Under the pieces are notes generated by a model that worked only from the letters and a program-made list of their open reading frames with translations, was not told the DNA's origin and made no database searches. From NCBI GenBank assembly GCA_003241385.1, contig QFPO01000002.1, forward strand, positions 124,001 to 188,000: a DNA stretch of 64,000 nucleotides. The letters run 5' to 3'. Of the stretch, positions 17,386-25,390 are shown piece after piece (the first letter of the stretch is position 1; each line of letters starts with the position of its first letter). A program made the translations under genes and the position numbers. This DNA is from Rhodanobacter denitrificans. GTDB taxonomy: Bacteria; Pseudomonadota; Gammaproteobacteria; Xanthomonadales; Rhodanobacteraceae.

Positions 17386-18701
17386 CCGGGCGTCGCCTGC
17401 GCGCTCAGCGCGAAGCCGCAGCCGTTGGCCAGCTCGAGAAAGCCGGGGAACGAGGTCGCGACATTGGCGCAGTCGGCGATCTGGACCGGCCCGTCGGCGA
17501 CCAGGCCGGCCACGGCGAAGCTCATCGCGATGCGGTGATCGCCGCGGCTGTCGACGCGGCCGGCACCGATCGAGCCGCCCTCGATGTCGGCCCCGTCCGG
17601 ATGCTCGGTCACGGCGATGCCGAGCGCCTCCAAACCGCGCGCCATCGCCGCGAGACGATCGGACTCCTTGACGCGCAGCTCCGCCGCGCCGCCGATGCGC
17701 GTCGTGCCCTGCGCGGCGGCCGCAGCGACGAACAGCGCCGGGAACTCGTCGATCATGTCCGGCACCAGCGCCGGCGGCAGATCGATGCCGTGCAGCGGCG
17801 CATGACGCACGCGCAGATCGGCGACGAGCTCACCGCCCTGCTCGCGGCGGTCCTGCTCGACGATGTCCGCACCCATCAGGCGCAGCGCGGTCAGCAGGCC
17901 GGTGCGGCGCGGATTGAGGCCGACCGCGCTCAGCACCAGATCGGACCCTGGCACCAGGCTGGCCGCGACCAGGAAGAACGCCGCCGACGAGAAATCGGCC
18001 GGCACGCACACGTCGGTCGCCTGCAGGCGGTAGCCGCCGGACAGACGCGCCCAGCCCTCGCCGAACGCGATCGGCCAGCCGAACGCGGCCAGCATGCGCT
18101 CGCTGTAGTCGCGCGTGGGATGGATCTCGCGGACCTCGGTCTCGCCGTCGGCATAGAGGCCGGCCAGCAGCAGCGCCGACTTGACCTGGGCGCTGGCGAC
18201 CGGCAGCGCATGGCGCGCGCCGTGCAGCGCGACGCCGCCGCGGATCCGCAGCGGCGGCAGGCCGCCGGGCTCGGCCTCGATGCGCGCGCCCATGCGCACC
18301 AGCGGATCGATCACGCGGCCCATCGGCCGCCGCGACAGCGAGGCGTCGCCGACCAGGACCGAATCGAAGCGCTGGCCGGCCAGCAGACCGGCGAGCAGAC
18401 GCATGCCGGTGCCGGCATTGCCGCAGTCGATCGGCGCAGCCGGCGCCTGCAGGCCATGCAGACCGACGCCGTGCACGATCCGCTGCGAAGCCGTCGGCGT
18501 CTGGATACGCACGCCCATGCCGGCGAATGCAGCGGCGGTCGCGCGCGTGTCCTCGCCCTCGAGAAAGCCTTCGATCCGCGACACGCCGTCAGCCAGCGCG
18601 GCCAGCATGATCGCGCGGTGCGAGACCGACTTGTCGCCCGGCACGACGATCGTCCCGGTCAGCGGTCCGCCCGCGGCGCTCGTCCACTCCAGCTGACTCA
18701 T
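17376..18701 (-). CDS. aroA: 3-phosphoshikimate 1-carboxyvinyltransferase (EPSP synthase)
   Basis: AroA condenses shikimate-3-phosphate with phosphoenolpyruvate, the sixth step of the shikimate pathway. The 441 residues contain the N-terminal PGDKSVSHRAIMLAALADG substrate-binding segment and the GNAGTGMRLLAGLLA motif (GNAGT-type PEP loop). The RVKESDR-type region appears as LRVKESDRLAAMARG. The loop reads NAGTGMR rather than the NAGTAMR of class I plant and enteric enzymes, so it may belong to the Pseudomonas/Xanthomonas-like class. The ATG at 18701 is preferred over one four codons upstream. Confidence 0.95.
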   Translation of the reverse strand: MSQLEWTSAAGGPLTGTIVVPGDKSVSHRAIMLAALADGVSRIEGFLEGEDTRATAAAFAGMGVRIQTPTASQRIVHGVGLHGLQAPAAPIDCGNAGTGMRLLAGLLAGQRFDSVLVGDASLSRRPMGRVIDPLVRMGARIEAEPGGLPPLRIRGGVALHGARHALPVASAQVKSALLLAGLYADGETEVREIHPTRDYSERMLAAFGWPIAFGEGWARLSGGYRLQATDVCVPADFSSAAFFLVAASLVPGSDLVLSAVGLNPRRTGLLTALRLMGADIVEQDRREQGGELVADLRVRHAPLHGIDLPPALVPDMIDEFPALFVAAAAAQGTTRIGGAAELRVKESDRLAAMARGLEALGIAVTEHPDGADIEGGSIGAGRVDSRGDHRIAMSFAVAGLVADGPVQIADCANVATSFPGFLELANGCGFALSAQATPGQR

Positions 18702-19011
18702 CGATCCGCACACCCCTCGATTCGAACCGGTACATCGTAGCGACGGCGCGCGTGCCGCGGGACGAAGCGTGATGGGGCAGTCTGGCGGCCGGCAGGCGTC
18801 GACCGCGCGAACGCGTCAGCAGCGGTCATCTCGATCGAGCGGCCGCCGGGCATGCGTTCGCACCGGGCGCCGGGCAGCGTTGCCGTCCAGACCGCGGCAC
18901 CGCTGCGCGCCGACCGGATGCGCGAGGGCAAGCGGCGGCTGCGATCGGCCCTGCAGGCGGACGTCGGCATCGCGACGAAACGCGCTGCATGGCGAGGAGA
19001 GACGACGGCGC
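18702..19011. other. 310-bp gap between hisC and aroA
   Basis: I find no convincing gene, RNA or strong terminator in this spacer. In Pseudomonas a tyrA (prephenate dehydrogenase) reading frame occupies this place, but I see no recognisable tyrA remnant on either strand. A TACGAT hexamer (minus strand, around 18739-18734) could be a weak -10 for aroA. Confidence 0.6.
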
Positions 19012-20121
19012 TCAACGCGGCAGCGCCGCTAGCAGGCGCAGGTTCTCGTCGCGGCTGCCGACGCTGATGCGCAGGGTCTGCGGCAGGCCGTAGCCGGTCA
19101 TCGGCCGCACGATCACCGCGCGTGCGAACAGCGCCGCTTCGAGCGCGGCCGCATCCTCGCCGAGGTCGATCAGCAGGAAGTTGGTCTGCGACGGCAGCAC
19201 GCGATGGCCGCGCGCGCTCAGTTCGCCGGCCAGCCAGGCGCGTTCGGCCAGCGTCCAGTCGCGCACGCAGCGCAGATGCTCGGCATCGCCGAGCGCGGCC
19301 TCGGCCGCGGCGAGCGCCGGCCCGTTGACGTTGAACGATTCGCGCAGGCGCTCGATCACGTCGACCACGCCGGGATCGGCGATCAGATAGCCCACGCGCA
19401 GACCGGCCAGCGCATACGCCTTGGAGAACGTGCGCGTGACGATCAGATTGGGATGACGGTCGATCAGGCGCAGCGCGCTGCGCGGCCCGGTGTCGTCGAC
19501 GAACTCCTGATAGGCCTCGTCGACGACGACCAGGGTCGTCGCCGGCACGCGGTCGAGCAGCGTGTCGAGCGCGGCGTCGTCGAACCAGCCACCGGTCGGA
19601 TTGTTCGGATTGGCCAGGAACACGATGCGCGTATCGGCCTCGACCGCGGCGGCGATCGCCGGCAGATCGTGGCCGTACGGCATGCGTGCATGATCGGCCG
19701 GCAGAGCCGGCACGCGGATCATGCGCGCGCCGGCCGCGGCGGTCGCGATCGGGAACACCGCGAAGCCATACTGCGAATGGACGACCGAGCTGCGGGCATC
19801 GGCGAAACACTGGCCGATCAGCATCAGCAGCTCGTGCGAGCCGTTGCCGAGCGCAACCCGCGACGCGGCGACGCCGAGGTGGCCGGCGATCGCGCGCTTG
19901 AGCGCCGCGCCCTTCGGGTCCGGATAGCGGAACGCCTCGGCCAGGCTGTCGCGCGCAGCGGCGAGCGCGACCGGACTCGGACCGAGCGGGTTCTCGTTCG
20001 AGCCGAGCTCGGCGAGCGCGGCACCGTGCAGGCGGCGCAGCGCCGGCAGGTCGTGCCCGGGATCGTAGGCGCGCAGCGCCGCGGTGGCCGCATTGGCCAG
20101 CCGCGCAGCGTCGAAGCTCAC
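19012..20121 (-). CDS. hisC: Histidinol-phosphate aminotransferase-type enzyme
   Basis: This PLP aminotransferase of the HisC group has 369 residues. The cofactor lysine lies in TFSKAYALAGLRVGY, and the N-terminal LGSNENPLGPSP and NPNNPTGG motifs are diagnostic. The GTG at 20121 overlaps the pheA stop as GTGA, so I choose it over longer frames. Embedded in the serC-pheA-hisC-aroA cluster rather than a his operon, it resembles Pseudomonas HisC2. It could therefore transaminate aromatic keto acids or arogenate/prephenate as well as imidazole-acetol phosphate. Confidence 0.9.
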   Translation of the reverse strand: MSFDAARLANAATAALRAYDPGHDLPALRRLHGAALAELGSNENPLGPSPVALAAARDSLAEAFRYPDPKGAALKRAIAGHLGVAASRVALGNGSHELLMLIGQCFADARSSVVHSQYGFAVFPIATAAAGARMIRVPALPADHARMPYGHDLPAIAAAVEADTRIVFLANPNNPTGGWFDDAALDTLLDRVPATTLVVVDEAYQEFVDDTGPRSALRLIDRHPNLIVTRTFSKAYALAGLRVGYLIADPGVVDVIERLRESFNVNGPALAAAEAALGDAEHLRCVRDWTLAERAWLAGELSARGHRVLPSQTNFLLIDLGEDAAALEAALFARAVIVRPMTGYGLPQTLRISVGSRDENLRLLAALPR

Positions 20122-21224
20122 GGCACCGCGACCGGATAGGAGCCCAGCACCTTGATCTGCGCCGCGTGCGCCTCGAGTTCGGCCAGCGCCAGCTGCATCG
20201 GCGCGTCGTCGACGTGGCCGGCCAGATCGATGAAGAACGCGTACTCCCACTTGGCCTGATGCGAAGGCCGCGACTCGATGCGGTTCATGCTGATGCCGTG
20301 CTTCGCGAACGGGCTCAGCACGTTGAACAGCGCACCGGGCTGATCCTTGATGAAGACCAGCACCGAGGTGCGGTCGTGTCCCGACGGCGGGAACAGCTGG
20401 CGGCCGATCACGAGGAAGCGCGTCGTATTGTCCTTGTCGTCCTCGATCGGCCCGGTGATGACCTTGCGCAGGCCGTAGACGTGGCCGGCCGCCTCGCCGG
20501 CGATCGCCGCGGCGTCGTCGGCATTGCGCGCGCGGCGCGCGCCCTCGGCATTGCTCGACACCGGGATCTTCTCGACGTGAGGCAGGTTGCCGCGCAGCCA
20601 GCCCTGGGTCTGCGCGAACGACTGCGGATGCGAGTAGATCCGCTCGATGTCCTCGATGCGGCCGCTGCGCGAGAGCAGGAACTGGTGCACGCGCAGCTCG
20701 ACCTCGCCGCAGATCTTGAGGCCCGAGGTCAGGAACAGGTCGAGCGTGACCTGGATCGTGCCCTGCCCCGAGTTCTCGACCGGCACCACGCCGAAATCGG
20801 CGTTGCCGTTTTCGACCTCCTGGAACACTTCCTCGATGCTCGCCATCGGCATGCCGTGCGCCGAGCGTCCGAAATGCTTGAGCACGGCCTGCTGGCTGAA
20901 CGTACCCTCGGGTCCGAGGAAGCCGATCTTCAGCGGCTCCTGCTGGGCCAGGCAGGCCGACATGATCTCGCGGAACAGATGGACCAGCACCTCGTCGCCG
21001 AGCGGCCCCTGGTTGCGGTCGACGACCATGCGCAGCACCTGCGCCTCGCGCTCGGGCCGGTAGTAGTCGACCGCCGCCGCGAGCGGACCCTTGGCCAGGC
21101 CGACCTGGCGCGCGAAGCGCGCGCGTTCGGCGATCAGTTCCTGGATCGTGCGGTCGATCGCGTCGATGCGCGCACGCACCTCGGCCAGGTCGGGGGGTGC
21201 ATCGGGCGGCGTGTCTGCGCTCAT
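20118..21224 (-). CDS. pheA: Bifunctional chorismate mutase / prephenate dehydratase
   Basis: This P-protein (368 residues) converts chorismate through prephenate to phenylpyruvate. Domains in order are an AroQ chorismate mutase (about 12-98), a prephenate dehydratase beginning IGFLGPEGTFSQQA with the catalytic TRF motif in NTTRFLVIG, and a C-terminal ACT domain. The ACT domain has the ESRP motif (NRIESRPS) that binds phenylalanine for feedback inhibition. The gene lies between serC (40 bp upstream) and hisC (4-bp overlap), making an aromatic/serine operon. No irregularities seen. Confidence 0.96.
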   Translation of the reverse strand: MSADTPPDAPPDLAEVRARIDAIDRTIQELIAERARFARQVGLAKGPLAAAVDYYRPEREAQVLRMVVDRNQGPLGDEVLVHLFREIMSACLAQQEPLKIGFLGPEGTFSQQAVLKHFGRSAHGMPMASIEEVFQEVENGNADFGVVPVENSGQGTIQVTLDLFLTSGLKICGEVELRVHQFLLSRSGRIEDIERIYSHPQSFAQTQGWLRGNLPHVEKIPVSSNAEGARRARNADDAAAIAGEAAGHVYGLRKVITGPIEDDKDNTTRFLVIGRQLFPPSGHDRTSVLVFIKDQPGALFNVLSPFAKHGISMNRIESRPSHQAKWEYAFFIDLAGHVDDAPMQLALAELEAHAAQIKVLGSYPVAVP

Positions 21225-21264
21225 CGGATCGGATCGGCAGTGGGAAGGGGCGTGCGACGGCAGC

Positions 21265-22347
21265 TCAGCCGTGGCGACGGGCGAAGTCCTGCATGAAGGC
21301 CACCAGCGCCTGCACGGCCTCGAGCGTCACCGCGTTGTACAGCGAGGCGCGCATGCCGCCGACCAGCTTGTGTCCTTTCAGCGCGAGCAGGCCGGCCTCG
21401 TGCGACTCGCGCAGGAACACCTCGTCGAGCTCGGCGCGCGGCAGCGTGAACGGCACGTTCATCGCCGAGCGCGCGGCCGGATCGACCGGATTGCGGTAGA
21501 ACTCCGAGCCGTCGATCGCCGCGTAGAGCGCGGCGGCCTTCTCGCGATTGCGCGCGGCCATCGCGGCCACGCCGCCCTGCGCCTTGAGCCACTTGAAGAC
21601 GAGGCTGGCCAGATACCAGCCGAACGTGTTCGGCGTATTGAGCAAGGAATGCTGGGCCGCGTGTTCGGCGTAGCTGAAGATCCGCGCGATGTCGGCCGGA
21701 CAGCGCGCGAGCAGGTCCTCGCGCACGATCATCACGACCAGGCCCGAGGCACCGATGTTCTTCTGCGCGCCGGCGTAGATCAGGCCGTAGCGCGCGACGT
21801 CGATCGGACGCGATAGGATGTCCGAGGACATGTCGGCGACCAGCGGCACCTCGCCGGTATCCGGCGGATCGGCGAACTGGACGCCGTGGATCGTCTCGTT
21901 GCTGACGATGTGGACGTAGGCGGCCGACGCGTCGAACCGCCACTGGCCGGCCGGCGGCAGGCCGACGTAGCCGCCGGCCTGCGCGCTGGCCGCGACGCGG
22001 ACCGTCGTGTACGGCGAGGCCTCGCGCGCGGCCTTTTCACTCCAGGCGCCGGTCAGCACGTAGTCGGCGACCTGGTCGCGCCGCGCGAGGTTCATCGGGA
22101 TCTGCGCGAAGTGCTGGGTCGCGCCGCCCTGCAGGAACAGCACGCGGTAATGATCGGGAATCGACAGCAGCTCGCGCAGGTCGCGCTCGGATTCGGCGGC
22201 CAGGTCCATGAAGGCCTTGCCGCGATGGCTGACCTCCATGACCGACGCGCCGGTGCCGTTCCACTCGAGCAGCTCGGCCTGCGCCTGCCGCAGCACCGCC
22301 TCGGGCAGCGCGGCGGGTCCGGCACTGAAGTTGAAGCATCGACTCAC
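21265..22347 (-). CDS. serC: Phosphoserine aminotransferase
   Basis: SerC transaminates 3-phosphohydroxypyruvate in serine synthesis, and also serves pyridoxine synthesis in proteobacteria. The 360 residues begin with FNFSAGPAALPEAVL, the family signature, and the cofactor lysine is in YAGAQKNIGASGL. The GTG at 22347 is preceded by GAGG, and this start puts FNFSAGPA at the usual distance. serC-pheA-hisC is a conserved block. A divergent msrPQ operon lies upstream, and a TTGCCG/CATACT pair on the minus strand is a weak promoter candidate. Confidence 0.95.
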   Translation of the reverse strand: MSRCFNFSAGPAALPEAVLRQAQAELLEWNGTGASVMEVSHRGKAFMDLAAESERDLRELLSIPDHYRVLFLQGGATQHFAQIPMNLARRDQVADYVLTGAWSEKAAREASPYTTVRVAASAQAGGYVGLPPAGQWRFDASAAYVHIVSNETIHGVQFADPPDTGEVPLVADMSSDILSRPIDVARYGLIYAGAQKNIGASGLVVMIVREDLLARCPADIARIFSYAEHAAQHSLLNTPNTFGWYLASLVFKWLKAQGGVAAMAARNREKAAALYAAIDGSEFYRNPVDPAARSAMNVPFTLPRAELDEVFLRESHEAGLLALKGHKLVGGMRASLYNAVTLEAVQALVAFMQDFARRHG

Positions 22348-22463
22348 GCGAACCTCGCAGATGCGCCGCGCGGCGCTGGCGGTGGTGGAACGATTCAGAG
22401 TATGCCGCAGTGCCGCATGGCGGCAAGCCCGGTCGCGACGCGTCTGGCGGGCGGCGCGTCCGG

Positions 22464-22482
22464 TGTTCATCGCCGCTGAACA
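22464..22482. promoter_or_regulatory. Inverted repeat TGTTCA-N7-TGAACA upstream of msrP
   Basis: A perfect 6-bp inverted repeat with 7-bp spacing lies in the serC-msrP divergent region, 50 bp upstream of the msrP start. The geometry is that of a dimeric repressor or activator site. I cannot name the regulator. Confidence 0.4.
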
Positions 22483-22531
22483 TCGGACGGAGTATCGTCG
22501 CCACGCCGCCCTCGCCTGCCGGAATCGACCG

Positions 22532-23515
22532 ATGCGCCGCTACGCCGTACCTGCCCTGCCGGGCTCGCAGATCACGCCCGAATCGACCTGGCTGCGCCGC
22601 CGCCAGATCCTCAAAGCGCTCGCGCTGGCCGGTCCGGCCCTGGTCGCCGGCTGCGGCCGGGCCGAGGACGGGGCCGCCGCCGAAGCGCCCGAGCTGCCCG
22701 GCGAGTCGCTGACGGTGTCCGGCCGCAGCGCCTACTCGACCGACGAGACCCGGACCAGCCTGCGCGACGCGACGCACTACAACAATTACTACGAGTTCGG
22801 GACCGGCAAGGACGATCCGTGGCGGCAATCGGGCCGGTTCAAGCCGACGCCATGGAGCGTGGAGGTGGCCGGCCATGCCGAGCTGACCGGCCGCTTCACG
22901 CTGGAGGATCTGATCAAGCCGCATGCGCTCGAGGAGCGCGTCTACCGGATGCGCTGCGTCGAGGCCTGGTCGATGGTGATTCCGTGGGTCGGCATTCCGC
23001 TCGGCGACGTGCTCAAGCGCTTCCGTCCGACTTCGCAGGCCAAGTACGTCGCGTTCACGACGGTCGAGCGCCCGGCCGAGATGCCGGGCCTGTCGTATCC
23101 GGTGCTGCGCTGGCCGTATCGCGAAGGCCTGCGCATCGACGAGGCGATGCATCCGCTGACGCTGCTCGCGGTCGGCCTGTACGGGCGCACGCTGCCGAAC
23201 CAGAACGGCGCACCGCTGCGCCTGGTCGTGCCGTGGAAGTACGGCTTCAAGGGCATCAAGTCGATCGTGCGCATCGATTTCACCGAGAGCCAGCCGGCCA
23301 CCTCATGGAACCTGTCGGCCGGCGACGAGTACGGTTTCTTCGCCAACGTCAATCCGGGTGTCAGTCATCCGCGCTGGAGCCAGGCCAGCGAGCGTCGCAT
23401 CGCCGGCGACGGCCTGAACCTGCTCGGCAACCGCATCGCGACGCTGCCGTTCAACGGCTACGCCGATCAGGTCGCCGGTCTGTACGCCGGCATGGATCTG
23501 CGGGCTCACTATTGA
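22532..23515 (+). CDS. msrP: Periplasmic protein-methionine-sulfoxide reductase catalytic subunit
   Basis: MsrP (YedY) is a molybdopterin enzyme that repairs oxidised methionine in envelope proteins. The 327 residues contain a twin-arginine signal (RRRQILKALALAG). The YNNYYEFG, RMRCVEAWSMVIPWVG (molybdenum-ligand cysteine) and NGAPLRLVVPWKYGFKGIKS blocks follow closely the E. coli protein. The signal region ends LVAGC, a plausible lipobox, unlike E. coli MsrP. The stop overlaps the msrQ start as TGATG, so both are cotranslated. Confidence 0.95.
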   Translation: MRRYAVPALPGSQITPESTWLRRRQILKALALAGPALVAGCGRAEDGAAAEAPELPGESLTVSGRSAYSTDETRTSLRDATHYNNYYEFGTGKDDPWRQSGRFKPTPWSVEVAGHAELTGRFTLEDLIKPHALEERVYRMRCVEAWSMVIPWVGIPLGDVLKRFRPTSQAKYVAFTTVERPAEMPGLSYPVLRWPYREGLRIDEAMHPLTLLAVGLYGRTLPNQNGAPLRLVVPWKYGFKGIKSIVRIDFTESQPATSWNLSAGDEYGFFANVNPGVSHPRWSQASERRIAGDGLNLLGNRIATLPFNGYADQVAGLYAGMDLRAHY

Positions 23516-24144
23516 TGGCGCGCCGCCTCGATCCGATCGCGCTCAGCAAGCCGTTCGTCTTCGCCGCCTGCCTGCTGCCGCTGGCCTGGCTGGTGTGGCT
23601 GACCGCGTACGGCGACCTCGGACCCGATCCGGTCGCGCGCCTCGAGCACGAGACCGGCGCCTGGGCGCTGCGGCTGCTGCTGGCGACGCTGGCGCTGACG
23701 CCGCTGCGCCGGCTCGGTGTAGGCGCCGGCGTGATCCGCTACCGGCGCATGCTGGGTCTGTTCGCGTTCTTCTACGCCAGCGTCCATCTGACGGTCTATC
23801 TGGTCGTCGATCTCGGCGGCTTCTGGTCGCAGATCCTGCAGGAGATCGCGCGCAAGCCGTTCGTGACCGCCGGCTTCGTGGCCTGGCTGCTGATGATCCC
23901 GCTGGCCGTCACCTCGACGCGCGCGATGATGCGCCGGCTCGGCGGCCGCTGGCAGAAGCTGCACCGGCTGATCTATCCGCTGGCGATCCTGGCGGTCCTG
24001 CACTTCGTGTGGCAGGTCAAGTACGGCGAGACGATCGCCGTGCGCGAGCCGCTGATCTACGCCGGCATCCTGGCCGTGCTGCTGGCCTTCCGCGTACCGG
24101 ATTGGCTGCGCCGTGCGCGCCGCTCAGGTGCCCAGCAGCAGTAG
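23515..24144 (+). CDS. msrQ: Heme-binding membrane subunit of MsrPQ
   Basis: MsrQ (YedZ) is a b-type heme membrane protein of the ferric-reductase-like family that passes quinol electrons to MsrP. The 209 residues show about six membrane helices with conserved heme-ligand histidines, for example in YASVHLTVYL, KLHRLIYPLA and AVLHFVWQVK. The ATG lies in TGATG with the msrP stop. Its 3' end overlaps the convergent FHA gene by 21 bp. No terminator is evident between them. Confidence 0.95.
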   Translation: MARRLDPIALSKPFVFAACLLPLAWLVWLTAYGDLGPDPVARLEHETGAWALRLLLATLALTPLRRLGVGAGVIRYRRMLGLFAFFYASVHLTVYLVVDLGGFWSQILQEIARKPFVTAGFVAWLLMIPLAVTSTRAMMRRLGGRWQKLHRLIYPLAILAVLHFVWQVKYGETIAVREPLIYAGILAVLLAFRVPDWLRRARRSGAQQQ

Positions 24145-24927
24145 CAGCGCCAGCGCCAGGCCGATCAGCGCACCGCCGCCGATCAGCCACCACAGGCCGC
24201 TGCGCGCCGATTCGGAATCCTCGCCGGCGGTCTCGAGCAGGGCCGCGTCGATCGCCGGCTGCGGGATCAGCGGCGTGCGCCGCGTCTCGTCGGCCGACGG
24301 CAGGCCGGGCGCCTCGATCAGGAACCGGTTGCGGCCGATCACGACCTGGTCGCCGGAGCGCAGCAGCGCGGCCGCGACGACGACGCCGTTGACCTGCACG
24401 CCGCCGTTGCCGTGGCTGCGCAGCGCGATGCGCTGCCCGCCGAGCACGATCGTCGCGTGCAGCGGCTCGACGCCGGCCTCGTCGACGATCAGATCGTTGC
24501 CGGCCGACGATCCGATCGTCAGACGCGGATTGAGCGCGATCGACTTGCCGAACCAGTTGCCGGAGATGCCGCGCAGCGCGGCGCGCGCGACCGGCGCGGA
24601 GCCGTCGGCGTCGACCGTCACCGTGTCGTCGGCGACGTCGGCGTCACGGTCGGGCTTGACCAGGACCGCGACGCGATCGAGGCAGACCGTATCGCCGAGC
24701 CGCAGCAGCGCCTTCTCGCGCACCGGACGCGCATTGACGTGGGTGCGCGCGGCCGCGTCGAGCACGTCTAGCACCAGCCCACGCGCGTCGGCGGTGACGC
24801 GCGCGTGCCAGGCCTGCACGCCGTCGGCCGCGATCACGATCGTGTTGCCTTCCGCGCTGCCGAGCGTGACGGAGCCGGCGGCGACGACGACATCGCGGTG
24901 CTCGCCGTTCGGAAAACTGAGGCGCAT
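24124..24927 (-). CDS. Tail-anchored protein with two FHA domains
   Basis: This 267-residue protein has two forkhead-associated-like domains. The first (about 1-90) is degenerate. The second (about 115-215) has TIGSSAGNDLIVDEAGVEPL and a NGxxV-type core (QVNGVVV). A single C-terminal helix (about 245-266, rich in Leu, Ala and Gly) should anchor it in the inner membrane with the FHA domains in the cytoplasm. FHA domains bind phosphothreonine, but no Ser/Thr kinase or secretion-system gene is nearby, so its partner is unknown. The ATG at 24927 matches the first FHA strand. Confidence 0.82.
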   Translation of the reverse strand: MRLSFPNGEHRDVVVAAGSVTLGSAEGNTIVIAADGVQAWHARVTADARGLVLDVLDAAARTHVNARPVREKALLRLGDTVCLDRVAVLVKPDRDADVADDTVTVDADGSAPVARAALRGISGNWFGKSIALNPRLTIGSSAGNDLIVDEAGVEPLHATIVLGGQRIALRSHGNGGVQVNGVVVAAALLRSGDQVVIGRNRFLIEAPGLPSADETRRTPLIPQPAIDAALLETAGEDSESARSGLWWLIGGGALIGLALALLLLLGT

Positions 24928-25002
24928 CGGCCATCCAGGCTTGTTATTGCCGCGAAATTTAGCACAGCATGCCGTCCCGCACGCCCGCATCCGGAGCCCG
25001 GC

Positions 25003-25278
25003 ATGAGCCGCATCGACATCCGCCGCCCCCACCAGCGCAGCCGCCAGGACGTGCGCGCAGCCGTCGACCGGCTGGCCTGTTCGCTCGGCGGCCAGTTCGG
25101 CGTCTGCCATCGCTGGGACGGCGACACGCTCGCGTTCGAGCGCAGCGGCGTGCGCGGCCGGATCGCCGTGAGCGATCACGACGTCCACGTCAGTGCCGAA
25201 CTGGGCCTGCTGATGGGCGCGATGAAGCCGCTGATCGAGCGCGAGATCGAGCGCTACCTCGACCAGCATCTGGCCTGA
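25003..25278 (+). CDS. Small polyhydroxyalkanoic acid system family protein
   Basis: This 91-residue protein resembles the PHA_gran_rgn (PF09650) family, small proteins found near polyhydroxyalkanoate granule genes, of unproven function. The recognisable pattern is an N-terminal RRPHQRSRQDVRAAVDRLA helix followed by a strand-rich core and a C-terminal MKPLIEREIERYLDQHL helix. The ATG at 25003 follows a GGAG. It is a lone gene between the divergent FHA gene and alpha-2-macroglobulin. A phasin sits 8 kb downstream. Confidence 0.75.
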   Translation: MSRIDIRRPHQRSRQDVRAAVDRLACSLGGQFGVCHRWDGDTLAFERSGVRGRIAVSDHDVHVSAELGLLMGAMKPLIEREIERYLDQHLA

Positions 25279-25354
25279 GCGCCGGCACGCGCGGCACGCC
25301 CGACGGCGGCCCTGCGCGGCCACGGCACGCCCGCAGTTCGCCACAACGGCTCGC

Positions 25355-25380
25355 TATACTGGCCGCATCCGTTCTGGAGG
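25355..25380 (+). promoter_or_regulatory. Candidate -10 and ribosome-binding site for alpha-2-macroglobulin
   Basis: TATACT at 25355-25360 (five of six) and a strong GGAGG at 25376-25380 precede the ATG at 25391. No good -35 is visible, so activation may be factor-dependent. Confidence 0.4.
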
Positions 25381-25390
25381 GGAACCTGGG

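Noticed and set aside
18702..19011. Possible tyrA remnant between hisC and aroA
   Set aside because: No GxGxxG nucleotide motif or prephenate dehydrogenase pattern can be found in any frame.
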